Origin: CBDBLK01 sp965243145
GTDB lineage: Bacteria; Bdellovibrionota; Bacteriovoracia; Bacteriovoracales; Bacteriovoracaceae
Assembly: GCA_965243145.1 (NCBI GenBank)
Contig: CBDEUB010000002.1
Span: forward strand, 2,666,001 to 2,730,000
Direction of reading: 5' to 3'
Length of the DNA: 64,000 bases
Shown: positions 34,505 to 43,025 of the stretch, piece after piece
How positions within the stretch are numbered: position 1 is the stretch's first letter
Layout: each line of letters begins with the position of its first letter
Notes under the pieces: generated by a model
What the model was told of the DNA's origin: nothing
Database searches by the model: none
The model's input: the letters and a program-made list of their open reading frames with translations, nothing else
Translations under genes and position numbers: made by a program

Positions 34505-35070
34505 ATCGGACTCTCAACAACTGGTGGCAAATTAACGCCAAGTGGAAATTTTGGCAATACCTGGCGTTTCTTTCCGTTTTGGCGAATCTCATTCTCGCCA
34601 GTGCTACTTTTTTACTTCTCGATCCCGTTCCCATCGTGATCATCGAAAAGGAAGGCGAGAGGGAATACAAAGTGGGCAACCAGGGAAATTTTGAACTCAC
34701 CGAAGGCGATATAAAAACTTTCGTCACCCGGTTTATTAAATCCCGCTACACCTGGACAGAGTTTAACCCCCAGAAGACTTTGCAAAAACTCTCTTGCTTC
34801 ACTACCAGGGGATTCCATAAAAAACTGGCATCCGTACTAGGAAAGACAAAACACGACGGCAAAGACAAACGAGTGGAACAATACGCGGCACTTATTAGGC
34901 CAAAACTTCAAGACACCCGTGCAATCGTTTCTTTCGACAAAGTTTTGCGAATTAATGGCACACCCCTGGCAACACCGGCAAAATTGGCGCTTACCATCGT
35001 TCAGGGGAAGCGCACCCACTGCAACATGAAAGGCCTCTATGTCAACGGACTTACGGAGTATCAGTTATGA
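34501..35070 (+). CDS. virB8: VirB8/TraE-like inner-membrane protein
   Basis: 189 residues: one N-terminal membrane helix (FWQYLAFLSVLANLILASATF) then a periplasmic NTF2-like domain, the size and plan of TraE of F-type systems. It links the inner-membrane complex with VirB9/VirB10. Both ends overlap the neighbours by ATGA junctions. Confidence 0.75.
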   Translation: MNRTLNNWWQINAKWKFWQYLAFLSVLANLILASATFLLLDPVPIVIIEKEGEREYKVGNQGNFELTEGDIKTFVTRFIKSRYTWTEFNPQKTLQKLSCFTTRGFHKKLASVLGKTKHDGKDKRVEQYAALIRPKLQDTRAIVSFDKVLRINGTPLATPAKLALTIVQGKRTHCNMKGLYVNGLTEYQL

Positions 35071-35765
35071 AATACTATTTTCTATTAGTTGGAATTTTGG
35101 GAACCTGTTTTGCGCTTTTTGTTTCTTCGGCCAGAGGGAGTGTGCGCACTCTCTCTATGAATGACGGCACCATGGAACCCATCCGCTTGAGTTTGGGGAA
35201 TAGCACGGTGTTAAGGTTTGTTGAGCGTCCAGAGAAAATCGTTTTAGGCAATAAAAAGTTCTACCGTGTCGAGTTTGTCGGTACTGATGTGGCGATACAA
35301 CCCCTGGGAGAAGCGACTTCCAACCTGTTCGTCTACACCAAAAACGCCAGCTACGGGTTTATTCTCAACTCTCAAAGTATAGGCGAATACGACGACTTGG
35401 TGAAAATCTACCGCAAGAAGGCCAAGGCCCGTTATCTTCTGAATGAACAAAACACCCTGTCCTCTGCCTCTCTCAAAGTCAAACTTCAATCTATCAAGTG
35501 GCCAAATAAGGGCATGGTGGCCATTTCTTTGAGTGTGGCCAATAAAACGAATGGGCCAATAGAGACGGGGAAAGTGCGCCTTTTCCTGTCGAGTGGCAAA
35601 GGGAGAATTTCGCCGCAAAAAACTTATTTTAGGGATTTGCGTTTAAAACCTCATCAGGCCACAGAGGCGCAGATCGTGGCGATAGTTCCGGAAAAAACAC
35701 AATCTTTCACCTTGCATCTCTCGTTTAAAAATGAATCGGCAAAAATCAACATTCCCAGGAGGTAG
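35067..35765 (+). CDS. virB9: VirB9/TraK-like core-complex protein
   Basis: 232 residues with signal peptide (FLLVGILGTCFALFVSSARG). The N-terminal part has the VirB9/TraK/secretin-N style: VLRFVERPEKIVLGNKKFYR then ATSNLFVYT. The C-terminal half is a beta-sandwich-like extension. It is the outer-membrane-associated core component. Its start overlaps the virB8 stop (ATGA). Confidence 0.7.
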   Translation: MKYYFLLVGILGTCFALFVSSARGSVRTLSMNDGTMEPIRLSLGNSTVLRFVERPEKIVLGNKKFYRVEFVGTDVAIQPLGEATSNLFVYTKNASYGFILNSQSIGEYDDLVKIYRKKAKARYLLNEQNTLSSASLKVKLQSIKWPNKGMVAISLSVANKTNGPIETGKVRLFLSSGKGRISPQKTYFRDLRLKPHQATEAQIVAIVPEKTQSFTLHLSFKNESAKINIPRR

Positions 35766-35769
35766 TGAA

Positions 35770-36711
35770 ATGCAACTTTACAAACAAGACGGCGGGAAAA
35801 AAGTTATCAACAAAAAACTTTGGCAAAATATCGTCCTGGCGATGGTGGCCATTGCTCTCATCGGAGTTTTGATCTCGCATCTCTTTTGGGAAAAGGACGA
35901 CTCTTACCTTGAAAAAGCACCCCATCCGCTTTCTCAAGAATTGGGGCGCGATTCCCAAGAAGAAAAGATCACACCTGAGCACACCAAACCACGCCGCCCA
36001 CCACGGGGCATCTCCAGACGGCAAAAGGTGGCCACTGGAAAAAGACGCGCCCTCAAAGCGAAAAAGAGGCCCATTCTCGTGGAGGCCACTCAGGCGGTGA
36101 TCGTTAGGGAAGACTCGGACTCTGCCGAGGCATCCCTCCCCACCGGAACTTCGGGGGTGGGGTTTACGCTGCACGGGATAGACACCCGCGCCCCCGATGG
36201 AATCCGTGCCATACTCCCCTACGGCATGGCACACAAGGGCCACTCGGGAGGCCATAAGATTCCCCGCAAGAGCGTTTTGCTGGGGAAGGCATCACACCAA
36301 GGGGATAAAATCTTTATCAATTTTGACAAGGTGATTTTTCCCGACGGTAGAGAGTTCCCCATTCAGGCCCACGCTCTCGATGTTGCGGATTTTACTGCGG
36401 GGATTAAGGGAGTCCGCCACGGCAATATGGATTTGAAGTTGGCGGCGGCGATGGGGTTGTCCATGGTGGGAACGATGGGGGAAGTCCTGGCGCAGAAGGA
36501 GGCCTTAGGCGGCGAATATGGGCGCATTACGGTCAAGAGCACCCTCAAGGATGCCACTCTCGCCGGGGCCTCGGATGTGGCCAAATATGAGGCCCAGCGC
36601 AGGTTGGAGGCCACACAGAGAGAGGCGGGGCGGGAGTATCTTACTTTGGAGTCGGGGAAAGAACTCATTATCACTTTAACGGAAACCTTTAGGCAAAAGG
36701 AGCGGAGGTAA
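35770..36711 (+). CDS. virB10: VirB10/TraB-like core-complex protein
   Basis: 313 residues. Single membrane helix near residues 18-37 (IVLAMVAIALIGVLISHLFW), a Pro/Lys/Arg-rich linker, then the VirB10 beta domain, starting about residue 140: IPRKSVLLGKASHQGDKIFI, KVIFPDGREFPI, and a hydrophobic AAAMGLSMVGTMG antenna-like region. It bridges inner and outer membranes. I chose ATG 35770 because AGGAGG sits just before it; an ATG 39 bases upstream lies within virB9. Confidence 0.85.
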   Translation: MQLYKQDGGKKVINKKLWQNIVLAMVAIALIGVLISHLFWEKDDSYLEKAPHPLSQELGRDSQEEKITPEHTKPRRPPRGISRRQKVATGKRRALKAKKRPILVEATQAVIVREDSDSAEASLPTGTSGVGFTLHGIDTRAPDGIRAILPYGMAHKGHSGGHKIPRKSVLLGKASHQGDKIFINFDKVIFPDGREFPIQAHALDVADFTAGIKGVRHGNMDLKLAAAMGLSMVGTMGEVLAQKEALGGEYGRITVKSTLKDATLAGASDVAKYEAQRRLEATQREAGREYLTLESGKELIITLTETFRQKERR

Positions 36712-36714
36712 ATT

Positions 36715-38247
36715 ATGGCCAAACAAAGCAAATCTAACGGCAACGAAGATTTTAAGGCACTGGCAGACGCAATAGAGCGCACAGGGATCGCCCTGGCCAA
36801 AGGATTGTGGGTTATCGCCACCATTATCTATTTTGGCATGAGATGGATCAACTGGCGCAATCGAGAGGCCTATGTCGATGCCGTCTATTTTATTTTTCTT
36901 CCAGCGATAGCTTTGACAGCGTTGAAGAACAAAGTTTTGGCCATTCCTTTGGTGTTTGGATTTTTCCCCGAAGTTATGGCCAACGCCATTCTTCAAGTCC
37001 CATGGCCCATATTTTGGGCCATATTATCAGGCCTAGGGGTTTTGATCGCTTTCTTTGCTTTAGGCCTTGGCCCTTACAAGGAGAAAAGGGCCTTTCAACA
37101 GGCAATAGATTCTCTGAATTTTAAAAACGGAACCGGCATTAGGCCCAAGGTGAAATCTATTAGAGACGAGGGCGATTTTAAAAAGGTTGTCTTGGTCTCC
37201 AGCTACGGGATAGGGCCAAAAGCGTATAGGGAAAAAATCGACAACCTGCAAAGTTCGATTGAGGGCATTATTGGCAGCATTGAGCGCGCTCAAGATTCCA
37301 AATTTGTGGAAATCATCATCAACCGCAAAAAAATGCCCTCTAAAGTGAACTTTCAAGAAGTGGCCCCAGCGTTGCAGCGGCCAGGGCAGTTTGTGGTGGG
37401 GAAGTCAAACCAGGAAGTGGTGACTGAGAGGATCGATGCCCTCCCCCACTTGTTGATTGCCGGCACTACGGGGGGCGGGAAATCGGTTTTTTTCAAGCAG
37501 GCACTCTTGGGACTGCTGGAATCCACGGACTCCTTGCAAATGTACCTGATCGACTTGAAAGGCGGACTGGAATTTAGGCCATTTGCGGCACTTCCCAATG
37601 TGGTGACTGTAAAAAGCATTGAAGAGGCCACAAGTCTTTTAAAACGCATTAAGGCCGAGATGCAGGCCAGGTTTGATTACTTGGAAGAACAAGGCAAGGA
37701 CAAAATCGATCCCAAGACTGACAAACTCGACCGCATCGTGGTGGGGATCGACGAGGCCTCAGTTCTCTACTCCACCATTTCCGCAGATGACGAAGATCAC
37801 GCCAAAGTGGCCAAGGCCAGAGGCCTTACCGAGCATATTGCCAAGCTGTCCCGTGCAGCGGGGGTTCACCTGGTTATGGCCACCCAACGGGTGACCAAGG
37901 AAACCATCGACACCCGGATTCAGGAGAATATTTCGGGGAGGATGTGCTTTAAAGTCAATACCCTGGAGGGGTCGCTCAGGATGTTGGGGAATAAGGCCGC
38001 CTGTGAACTTCCCGCCATCCCAGGGCGGGGAATTTGGCAACTGGGGCATCAAATGGTGGAGGTTCAAACACCCTATGTTGACAACACCATTCTTCAAAAG
38101 AGGCTTGCCATGGTTAAGAAACAGTACGAGAGCGGAGAGAAGAAAATCCACAAAGAAATGCTCAAGATAGACTCTTCAGACTTGAACGATTCACCAAAAC
38201 TTGATGAAGAAACCAACACTACGAGGAGGAACATTGAACAAGTCTAA
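36715..38247 (+). CDS. FtsK/SpoIIIE-type coupling ATPase
   Basis: 510 residues. About three to four N-terminal membrane helices (residues 25-120), then an FtsK-type motor: Walker A in LIAGTTGGGKSVFF, LIDLKGGLEF, and Walker B in IVVGIDEASVLY. A later VHLVMATQRVTKETID segment is typical of FtsK/TcpA/TraB-type DNA pumps. It should bring DNA to the secretion channel, in place of a VirD4/TraD-type protein. The reading frame overlaps the Replic_Relax gene by 14 bases. GGAGGT before the ATG. Confidence 0.88.
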   Translation: MAKQSKSNGNEDFKALADAIERTGIALAKGLWVIATIIYFGMRWINWRNREAYVDAVYFIFLPAIALTALKNKVLAIPLVFGFFPEVMANAILQVPWPIFWAILSGLGVLIAFFALGLGPYKEKRAFQQAIDSLNFKNGTGIRPKVKSIRDEGDFKKVVLVSSYGIGPKAYREKIDNLQSSIEGIIGSIERAQDSKFVEIIINRKKMPSKVNFQEVAPALQRPGQFVVGKSNQEVVTERIDALPHLLIAGTTGGGKSVFFKQALLGLLESTDSLQMYLIDLKGGLEFRPFAALPNVVTVKSIEEATSLLKRIKAEMQARFDYLEEQGKDKIDPKTDKLDRIVVGIDEASVLYSTISADDEDHAKVAKARGLTEHIAKLSRAAGVHLVMATQRVTKETIDTRIQENISGRMCFKVNTLEGSLRMLGNKAACELPAIPGRGIWQLGHQMVEVQTPYVDNTILQKRLAMVKKQYESGEKKIHKEMLKIDSSDLNDSPKLDEETNTTRRNIEQV

Positions 38248-38980
38248 AAGAACAGGTGTCGTTGTGACTAAAAGAGATGATCTTTTATTTCACTATCTTT
38301 TTGTCAATAAAGTGGCCACAGTTGTGGATATTCAGAAGGATATTTTTAACAATATCCAATTGAGAGTTGTTCACAATAGGCTTAAAAAATTGTCTAACGC
38401 CGGATTTATTGAAGCGCAGTCTCAGAGAGAAATGCGCAATAGGCTGGTGTATTTTTTGACAAAATTGGGATTCAGAAAATCCATTGCCGATGATGGTGTG
38501 GCCAAAAGAATCCAGCTTAAAAGTGACAGTATTGAACATGATTTGACAGTTTTGCAAATTAAAAGGAAATTCCGGCAGTTTGAAAGCGTCCTGGGGTTTT
38601 ATTCAGAAAATCTAGTGAGAAGTGGTTTGATGGACGATTACCCAGAAATGAAGGAACTTAGAGAACTTAGGCCAGACGCTGTAGTGAAACTCAAAGTCCA
38701 AGACAAAATTCATTTTGTGCCCTTGGAGTATGAGGCCTCGGCGAAATCCCCAAGGAGAAATGCCAAACTTTTGTCCAAATACTATCTAAACCCTTTTGTC
38801 CCTGGAGTGATCTTTATTTCCAAGACGGACACTATAGAGAGGAAGATTTGTCAAAAAGAGTTGGCCAAAAACTCAGATTACAAGGGAAAGTTTTACTATA
38901 TCCAACTTGAAGATGTGATCAATGCTCAAGAAAAATTGTCATTATCTAATGTGAAGAATGGCATTTTAAGCATTACTTAA
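38234..38980 (+). CDS. Replic_Relax-family protein (possible transfer initiator)
   Basis: 248 residues. N-terminal winged helix (KRDDLLFHYLFVNKVATVVD, VVHNRLKKLSNAGFIE) and a C-terminal nuclease-like part with ELRPDAVVKLK and LEYEASAKSPRR, which fit the Replic_Relax (PF13814) pattern seen next to FtsK-type pumps in Gram-positive mobile elements. I chose TTG 38234 because GAGGAGG lies six bases upstream. The overlap with the pump gene implies a functional pair. Inferred to recognise the transfer origin; no relaxase tyrosine motif was identified. Confidence 0.6.
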   Translation: MNKSKRTGVVVTKRDDLLFHYLFVNKVATVVDIQKDIFNNIQLRVVHNRLKKLSNAGFIEAQSQREMRNRLVYFLTKLGFRKSIADDGVAKRIQLKSDSIEHDLTVLQIKRKFRQFESVLGFYSENLVRSGLMDDYPEMKELRELRPDAVVKLKVQDKIHFVPLEYEASAKSPRRNAKLLSKYYLNPFVPGVIFISKTDTIERKICQKELAKNSDYKGKFYYIQLEDVINAQEKLSLSNVKNGILSIT

Positions 38981-39107
38981 ATGGCAGCAGAAATTTGAAT
39001 CATTGGCGCTTGAATGGCCCTAAGATGGCCAAAAAGAATGTCAACAGTGGCACTTTAACAATTATTCATTAGGCCTTAAGGCCCATGAACTTGGACTAAT
39101 CAAACGG

Positions 39108-39198
39108 CCCATGAAGGTTCATGGGGAACTTAAAAATGAAGGGAGGTTTAACTTGTTGGAATGAAAAACAAAGTTTGGGCCAAAGCAATTTTGGCCCA
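39108..39198. promoter_or_regulatory. two perfect dyads, candidate oriT or operator region
   Basis: CCCATGAA/TTCATGGG with a 2-base loop (39108-39125) and TGGGCCAAA/TTTGGCCCA with a 5-base loop (39176-39198) lie in the 272-base gap between the Replic_Relax gene and a lipoprotein gene. No T-run follows, so they are not terminators. The GGGCCAAA/TTTGGCCC arms recur ahead of the excisionase gene (49037-49053). Confidence 0.5.
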
Positions 39199-39252
39199 CG
39201 GGAGACTGTATGCGGATATGGCCTATTTACACCAAACCAGGAGGCGGCAGAG

Positions 39253-39738
39253 ATGAGAGCGATATATTTCGCTGTTTTGGCTATTGCGTTACTGCTGGCG
39301 AGTTGTTCAACCATGAGGAAAACCCTGGTGGCGGGAGCGGCAGTGGGAGCGACGGCGGGAACTTTCGCGGGAGCAACCGCCGCGAGAAAAGACAAGAAAG
39401 AAGCGGCCTTAAAGGGTGCCTTGATTGGCGGGCTTTTGGGCGCAGTGATGGGGTGGTTCACCCACAAGAGACTGGAAAAACGGGACTACAAAACCAGGAG
39501 GGAACTTCTTTTAAAGCTGGAACGCTTGGGGAGTCCGGGCAAAAAACTGCAATCCCAGGGGGACTTAGGGCCATCCCTATCGGAACCCGTGGTGGATTCG
39601 GAATGGAGAGATGCCAGGATTGAGGGCAACAAGCTAATCGAAGGGCATCGGGTTTGGATCATTAAGGAGAACTCGCAGTGGGTTCCCAGTGGTGACAATG
39701 GCGAACAAAGCGACGGAGAAAATGGAGGTGAAAGATGA
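39253..39738 (+). CDS. lipoprotein with glycine-zipper region
   Basis: 161 residues. Lipobox LLASC, then a glycine/alanine zipper of two helices (GAAVGATAGTFAGATAA; GALIGGLLGAVMGWF) as in SlyB/Rcp-like outer-membrane lipoproteins and some VirB7/entry-exclusion candidates. In a conjugative cluster it may act as the VirB7-type lipoprotein or as an exclusion factor; this is inferred from position. ATG 39253 is chosen for its AGGAGG and signal peptide. It overlaps the next gene. Confidence 0.65.
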   Translation: MRAIYFAVLAIALLLASCSTMRKTLVAGAAVGATAGTFAGATAARKDKKEAALKGALIGGLLGAVMGWFTHKRLEKRDYKTRRELLLKLERLGSPGKKLQSQGDLGPSLSEPVVDSEWRDARIEGNKLIEGHRVWIIKENSQWVPSGDNGEQSDGENGGER

Positions 39739-40547
39739 TGTTTTTAAGATTGGCGATTTGGGGACTGCTCATCTTGGGGCCAGTATTGGGGTGTGGCAAA
39801 TTCTGGGATGACGAAACGGAACCCACACCCCAGGCCAAGCGTTCCAAGCAACGGTTAAGCGAAGTCCAAGAAATTTTGAGCGAGGAACTGATCACTGGCG
39901 AAACATTTGTGGCCAAAGTTAAAGAGGGTGACAGGCTCACTTTTCGCATCAAGGGATGGCGGGAAAAGTCCCAATTTTCAACCTATACCAAAACCGCCAT
40001 GGCCACATGGACACAACAGGAATGCCCAAAAGATTTTTGGAAGGACAACACGCCCAATCCTGGGTGGACTCCCAAGAACCGTTGGGATGAACCGCCAGTG
40101 TTTGATTTGGCCTACCACAAATTTTTGGATCAGTGCCCTTGGGTGGAAAAGTCCGCTCCTTGTCAGTTGCGCTATCGTGAAAAGAAGCAATCTTTAAAGG
40201 AACTCCTCTACCCCGAGGGCAGTTTTTTGGCCTATCCTTTGCGGATTGTGCTGGGTGGGAAATTCCACCCTTTGCGAATCATGGCCATGGGGCATGAGTT
40301 TTTCGAGGGGGAGTTGGTGATCACGAAAGAGATGCTGGATGCCCTGGGCGACTCCGAGGGCGATCTTTCCCTGGATGTTACCAACTCCGTTCCTAGCACT
40401 CTCGATGTGGGGTTTTTATGGTTTGAAAGTTGCCCTGGCCGGTATTCGGCCAGCTTCCAAGTCGATTCCCATTTACAGACTTGGAGCGAAGACAATTTTA
40501 CCCGCAACCAATTTCAAGTTTCCGTGACTTTGGAAACTACACTTTAA
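39735..40547 (+). CDS. lipoprotein of unknown function
   Basis: 270 residues with lipobox VLGC near residue 20. Contains several cysteines (CPKDFW, CPWVEKSAPC, SCPG) likely to be disulfide-bonded and an overall beta-rich character. Not recognised. ATGATG at 39735/39738 overlaps the stop of the preceding lipoprotein gene; the two are translationally coupled, so they probably serve the same envelope function of the element. Confidence 0.6.
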   Translation: MMFLRLAIWGLLILGPVLGCGKFWDDETEPTPQAKRSKQRLSEVQEILSEELITGETFVAKVKEGDRLTFRIKGWREKSQFSTYTKTAMATWTQQECPKDFWKDNTPNPGWTPKNRWDEPPVFDLAYHKFLDQCPWVEKSAPCQLRYREKKQSLKELLYPEGSFLAYPLRIVLGGKFHPLRIMAMGHEFFEGELVITKEMLDALGDSEGDLSLDVTNSVPSTLDVGFLWFESCPGRYSASFQVDSHLQTWSEDNFTRNQFQVSVTLETTL

Positions 40548-40567
40548 AAGGAAGGAGAAAACAAACC

Positions 40568-40891
40568 ATGGAAAAACAAGTTAAAAGCACCGCCAGAATG
40601 GCCCTAGATAACAAGGCCAGCGTGGCCCTTAATCAAATGTTTCGAGAGATTAAGGATGGCACCGTTCCCGTCAAGGTCACACCCTCCCAACTGGCATCCT
40701 GGATAATCGCCCACTTCCACCAATCCAGCTTTGAGGCCTCCAAGGAGGCCATACGGCGGGAGTTTCTCGACCGCCGCCAGTGGGTTCATCAGTCCCTGAA
40801 AAATGCGGACAATGCAGAGATTGAACAAGTCCTGCGGGATGTGCTCAAGGGAATGGAAGGAAAGAAGCGAAAAAGGCCAAAGACCGTGTAA
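40568..40891 (+). CDS. small basic helical protein of unknown function
   Basis: 107 residues, all-helical, ending in a basic tail (KGMEGKKRKRPKTV). No membrane segment. The size and charge would suit a relaxosome accessory or nucleoid-type protein, but no family is recognised. AAGGAG precedes ATG 40568; the longer frame from 40430 overlaps the lipoprotein gene. Last gene before the signalling operon. Confidence 0.55.
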   Translation: MEKQVKSTARMALDNKASVALNQMFREIKDGTVPVKVTPSQLASWIIAHFHQSSFEASKEAIRREFLDRRQWVHQSLKNADNAEIEQVLRDVLKGMEGKKRKRPKTV

Positions 40892-41031
40892 AAATTACCC
40901 GATCTCAAAAAAAAGTTTTTGGCCAGTAAATCCAAGGGTTTGCCTGGCCTTAAAATGATCCTCGAAAAACTGTCCCTTGTGAATCCGCAGACTTAAAAGG
41001 CCCTTAAAGAAAATGGCGAGATTGGGCCGCC

Positions 41032-41080
41032 TTGACTTTTTGGCGCAATTGGTCTAAAAAGAGTCAACTTCGGCCAATTG
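41032..41080 (+). promoter_or_regulatory. promoter with flanking inverted repeat, signalling operon
   Basis: TTGACT (41032-41037) and TAAAAA (41055-41060) are 17 bases apart. CAATTGG (41046-41052) and CCAATTG (41074-41080) flank the -10 box and expected start site, an operator-like arrangement that would suit a repressor or autoregulation by the first gene product. Confidence 0.55.
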
Positions 41081-41122
41081 TGGCCCAAACGGCGAAAAAT
41101 GAGACTTTTAAGGGAGTTTTCC

Positions 41123-42592
41123 GTGCAGTCAAAAATTTTAGTCATCGACGATGAGGCCGCTTGCCTCGATACCATGAAAAAAATTCTCCGCTTCGTAGAG
41201 CGGGAAGTGGACTACTTTCAACACCCAGAAGATGCCATGGCGGCCTTTAAGAAAAGTCCCTTTAGCTATTCGCTGGCCTTTGTGGATCATCTCTTCAAAG
41301 AAGGGGACAAAACCAAAAAACGGGGCGTTGAAATTGCCGAAAGGCTCAAGGGCCTAAACCCCACGATCACCGTTTGCATTGTCTCCGGCGATTCCTCCGA
41401 GGAAGCAGTGAAAGGGTGGCTTTCTTCTGCGATCGATCACTACCGTTACAAACCGGCGAGAAGGCAAGAAACTTTGGCATTTGCCGAACACCATGTGCGC
41501 GAATATGAAGAAAGTTTTATGCCGGCCGAAGAGCAGAATGTGCCAGTACCGCTAAGGCCCACTTCTGCCAGCAAATTGCATAAAAGCATTGTAGGCACTT
41601 CGCTCTCCCTTGAAGATTGTTGCCAAAAGGCCCTGCGCTTTGCCCCTGGTGGCCTCAATATTTTGCTTCTCGGAGAAATGGGGGCCGGCAAGGAACTCCT
41701 TGCCGAAGGTATCCACCGGAACTCGGAAAATAAAAAATACGGCATCCATACCGTCAACTGCTTGGGCAGTGAAGAAAACACCCACCAGGTGGAAATTGAA
41801 CTTTTTGGAAGCGTTGAGGGTGCTTTCCCTGGCGCGAAAGATAGGCCCGGAGTTTTTGAGAAGGCACAAGGTGGGACGGTTTTTCTCGACAATATTCAAC
41901 ACTTGAGCGCCAGCGCTCAGGCCAAACTTTTGCGGGTTTTAGAAACCAAGACAGTAACCCGCATGGGTTGCGCAGTAGAGCGATCGGTAAAATTTCGATT
42001 GATTACCGCTGCAAGGCCCAATTTGCCAGAACTTTGCAAAACGGATCAGTTCTCCCTTGAATTGTATTATAGGATCAAGGGACTCGATCTTTTGCTCCCT
42101 CCCTTGAGAAAGCGCAAAGAGGACATCGCCCCTTTGGCGGCCCACTTCCTCAGAAGTTGCGCCAAAGGTTCCAGGGCCGCCAAGAAAATATCTAAACAGG
42201 CCTTGCACTGCCTGGAAAAGTACACCTGGCCTGGGAATGTGAGGGAACTCAAACAACTGATGCAGAAATTGTCTCTTGTGATGGACGAGGGCCTAATCAT
42301 GCCCAAGCATTTGCCCAGGGTCATGAGGTCTAGGAAGGAAACGCCGACGGGTTCCCTCGATCTCTTGGACTTAGAAGAAAGATATAGGGCCAAGCAAAAG
42401 GCGTTTATCTTGAAAGCGCTGGAAGAAAGCGACAATAACCTCTCCGTAGCTGCCAAGAGGCTCGGACTGGGGGACAAACGATCAACTTTGCGATCAAAAA
42501 TGAAGAAGCTACAAATTGGCAAACTTTCTTTTGTCGATAGGCAGGGCCTATTGTATAAATTCCAAAATGTATTCCAACCGGAGGAGGTGTAA
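41123..42592 (+). CDS. NtrC-type response regulator with degenerate AAA+ domain
   Basis: About 489 residues from a GTG start behind AGGGAG (an upstream ATG at 41078 is less likely). The receiver domain has ILVIDDE and the phosphoacceptor FVD55. The AAA+ domain has an intact Walker A (GEMGAGKE, about 184-191). However, the sigma-54 contact loop GAFTGA reads GAFPGA (233-238), the Walker B glutamate is replaced (TVFLDN, N257), and the FREDLYYR arginine-finger segment reads FSLELYYR. The C-terminal Fis-type HTH is intact. It may act as a DNA-binding switch without ATPase-driven sigma-54 activation. First gene of a five-gene operon. Confidence 0.85.
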   Translation: MQSKILVIDDEAACLDTMKKILRFVEREVDYFQHPEDAMAAFKKSPFSYSLAFVDHLFKEGDKTKKRGVEIAERLKGLNPTITVCIVSGDSSEEAVKGWLSSAIDHYRYKPARRQETLAFAEHHVREYEESFMPAEEQNVPVPLRPTSASKLHKSIVGTSLSLEDCCQKALRFAPGGLNILLLGEMGAGKELLAEGIHRNSENKKYGIHTVNCLGSEENTHQVEIELFGSVEGAFPGAKDRPGVFEKAQGGTVFLDNIQHLSASAQAKLLRVLETKTVTRMGCAVERSVKFRLITAARPNLPELCKTDQFSLELYYRIKGLDLLLPPLRKRKEDIAPLAAHFLRSCAKGSRAAKKISKQALHCLEKYTWPGNVRELKQLMQKLSLVMDEGLIMPKHLPRVMRSRKETPTGSLDLLDLEERYRAKQKAFILKALEESDNNLSVAAKRLGLGDKRSTLRSKMKKLQIGKLSFVDRQGLLYKFQNVFQPEEV

Positions 42593-42593
42593 A

Positions 42594-43019
42594 GTGAAGA
42601 CAATGAAAAGATTAATTTTTTCAGTTGTGGCCATGCTGGCCAGTATGGCCAATTCTTTGGCGCAGGATTTTGGGATCGTGAAGATTACCCCGACAAAATC
42701 CGGCGCGGACGAGTTCAATTTGGGGTCAATGGCCAATGCTCCTTTAGACATAGACAACTTGATCGGTGAGGATGTTGTCACCCAGATCGAGGACTCCAAA
42801 TACTATGTCGTGGACTACAATTTATTAGGCCAATACTGGGATCATTTTCGTGCAGATAACCCCGCTTTGTATGGTGCCACTATTCAGGAACCCATCAACC
42901 CTCATAATCCCTTTGAACAATTTAGGTCACTGTTGGGGAATAAAACCCAGTTTGAGATGGTGAATCTTTTGGATATTACTGCGGCCACGCAAGATGGACG
43001 ACTAGAGCAGGATAAGTAG
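42594..43019 (+). CDS. small exported protein of unknown function
   Basis: 141 residues. The signal peptide is clear (LIFSVVAMLASMANSLAQ), leaving a mature acidic protein of about 120 residues without cysteine. GTG 42594 is chosen because GAGGAGG lies just before it and it follows the regulator stop by one base. Not recognised. Its place between a regulator and a peptide-binding protein, in an operon with a YcaO-like enzyme, makes it a candidate signal precursor or periplasmic sensor partner; there is no direct evidence for either. Confidence 0.6.
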   Translation: MKTMKRLIFSVVAMLASMANSLAQDFGIVKITPTKSGADEFNLGSMANAPLDIDNLIGEDVVTQIEDSKYYVVDYNLLGQYWDHFRADNPALYGATIQEPINPHNPFEQFRSLLGNKTQFEMVNLLDITAATQDGRLEQDK

Positions 43020-43025
43020 GACAAA

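Noticed and set aside
40892..41122. Sigma-54 (-24/-12) promoter before the NtrC-type regulator
   Set aside because: TGGCGCAATTGGTC does not keep the required GG/GC spacing, whereas a good -35/-10 pair is present.
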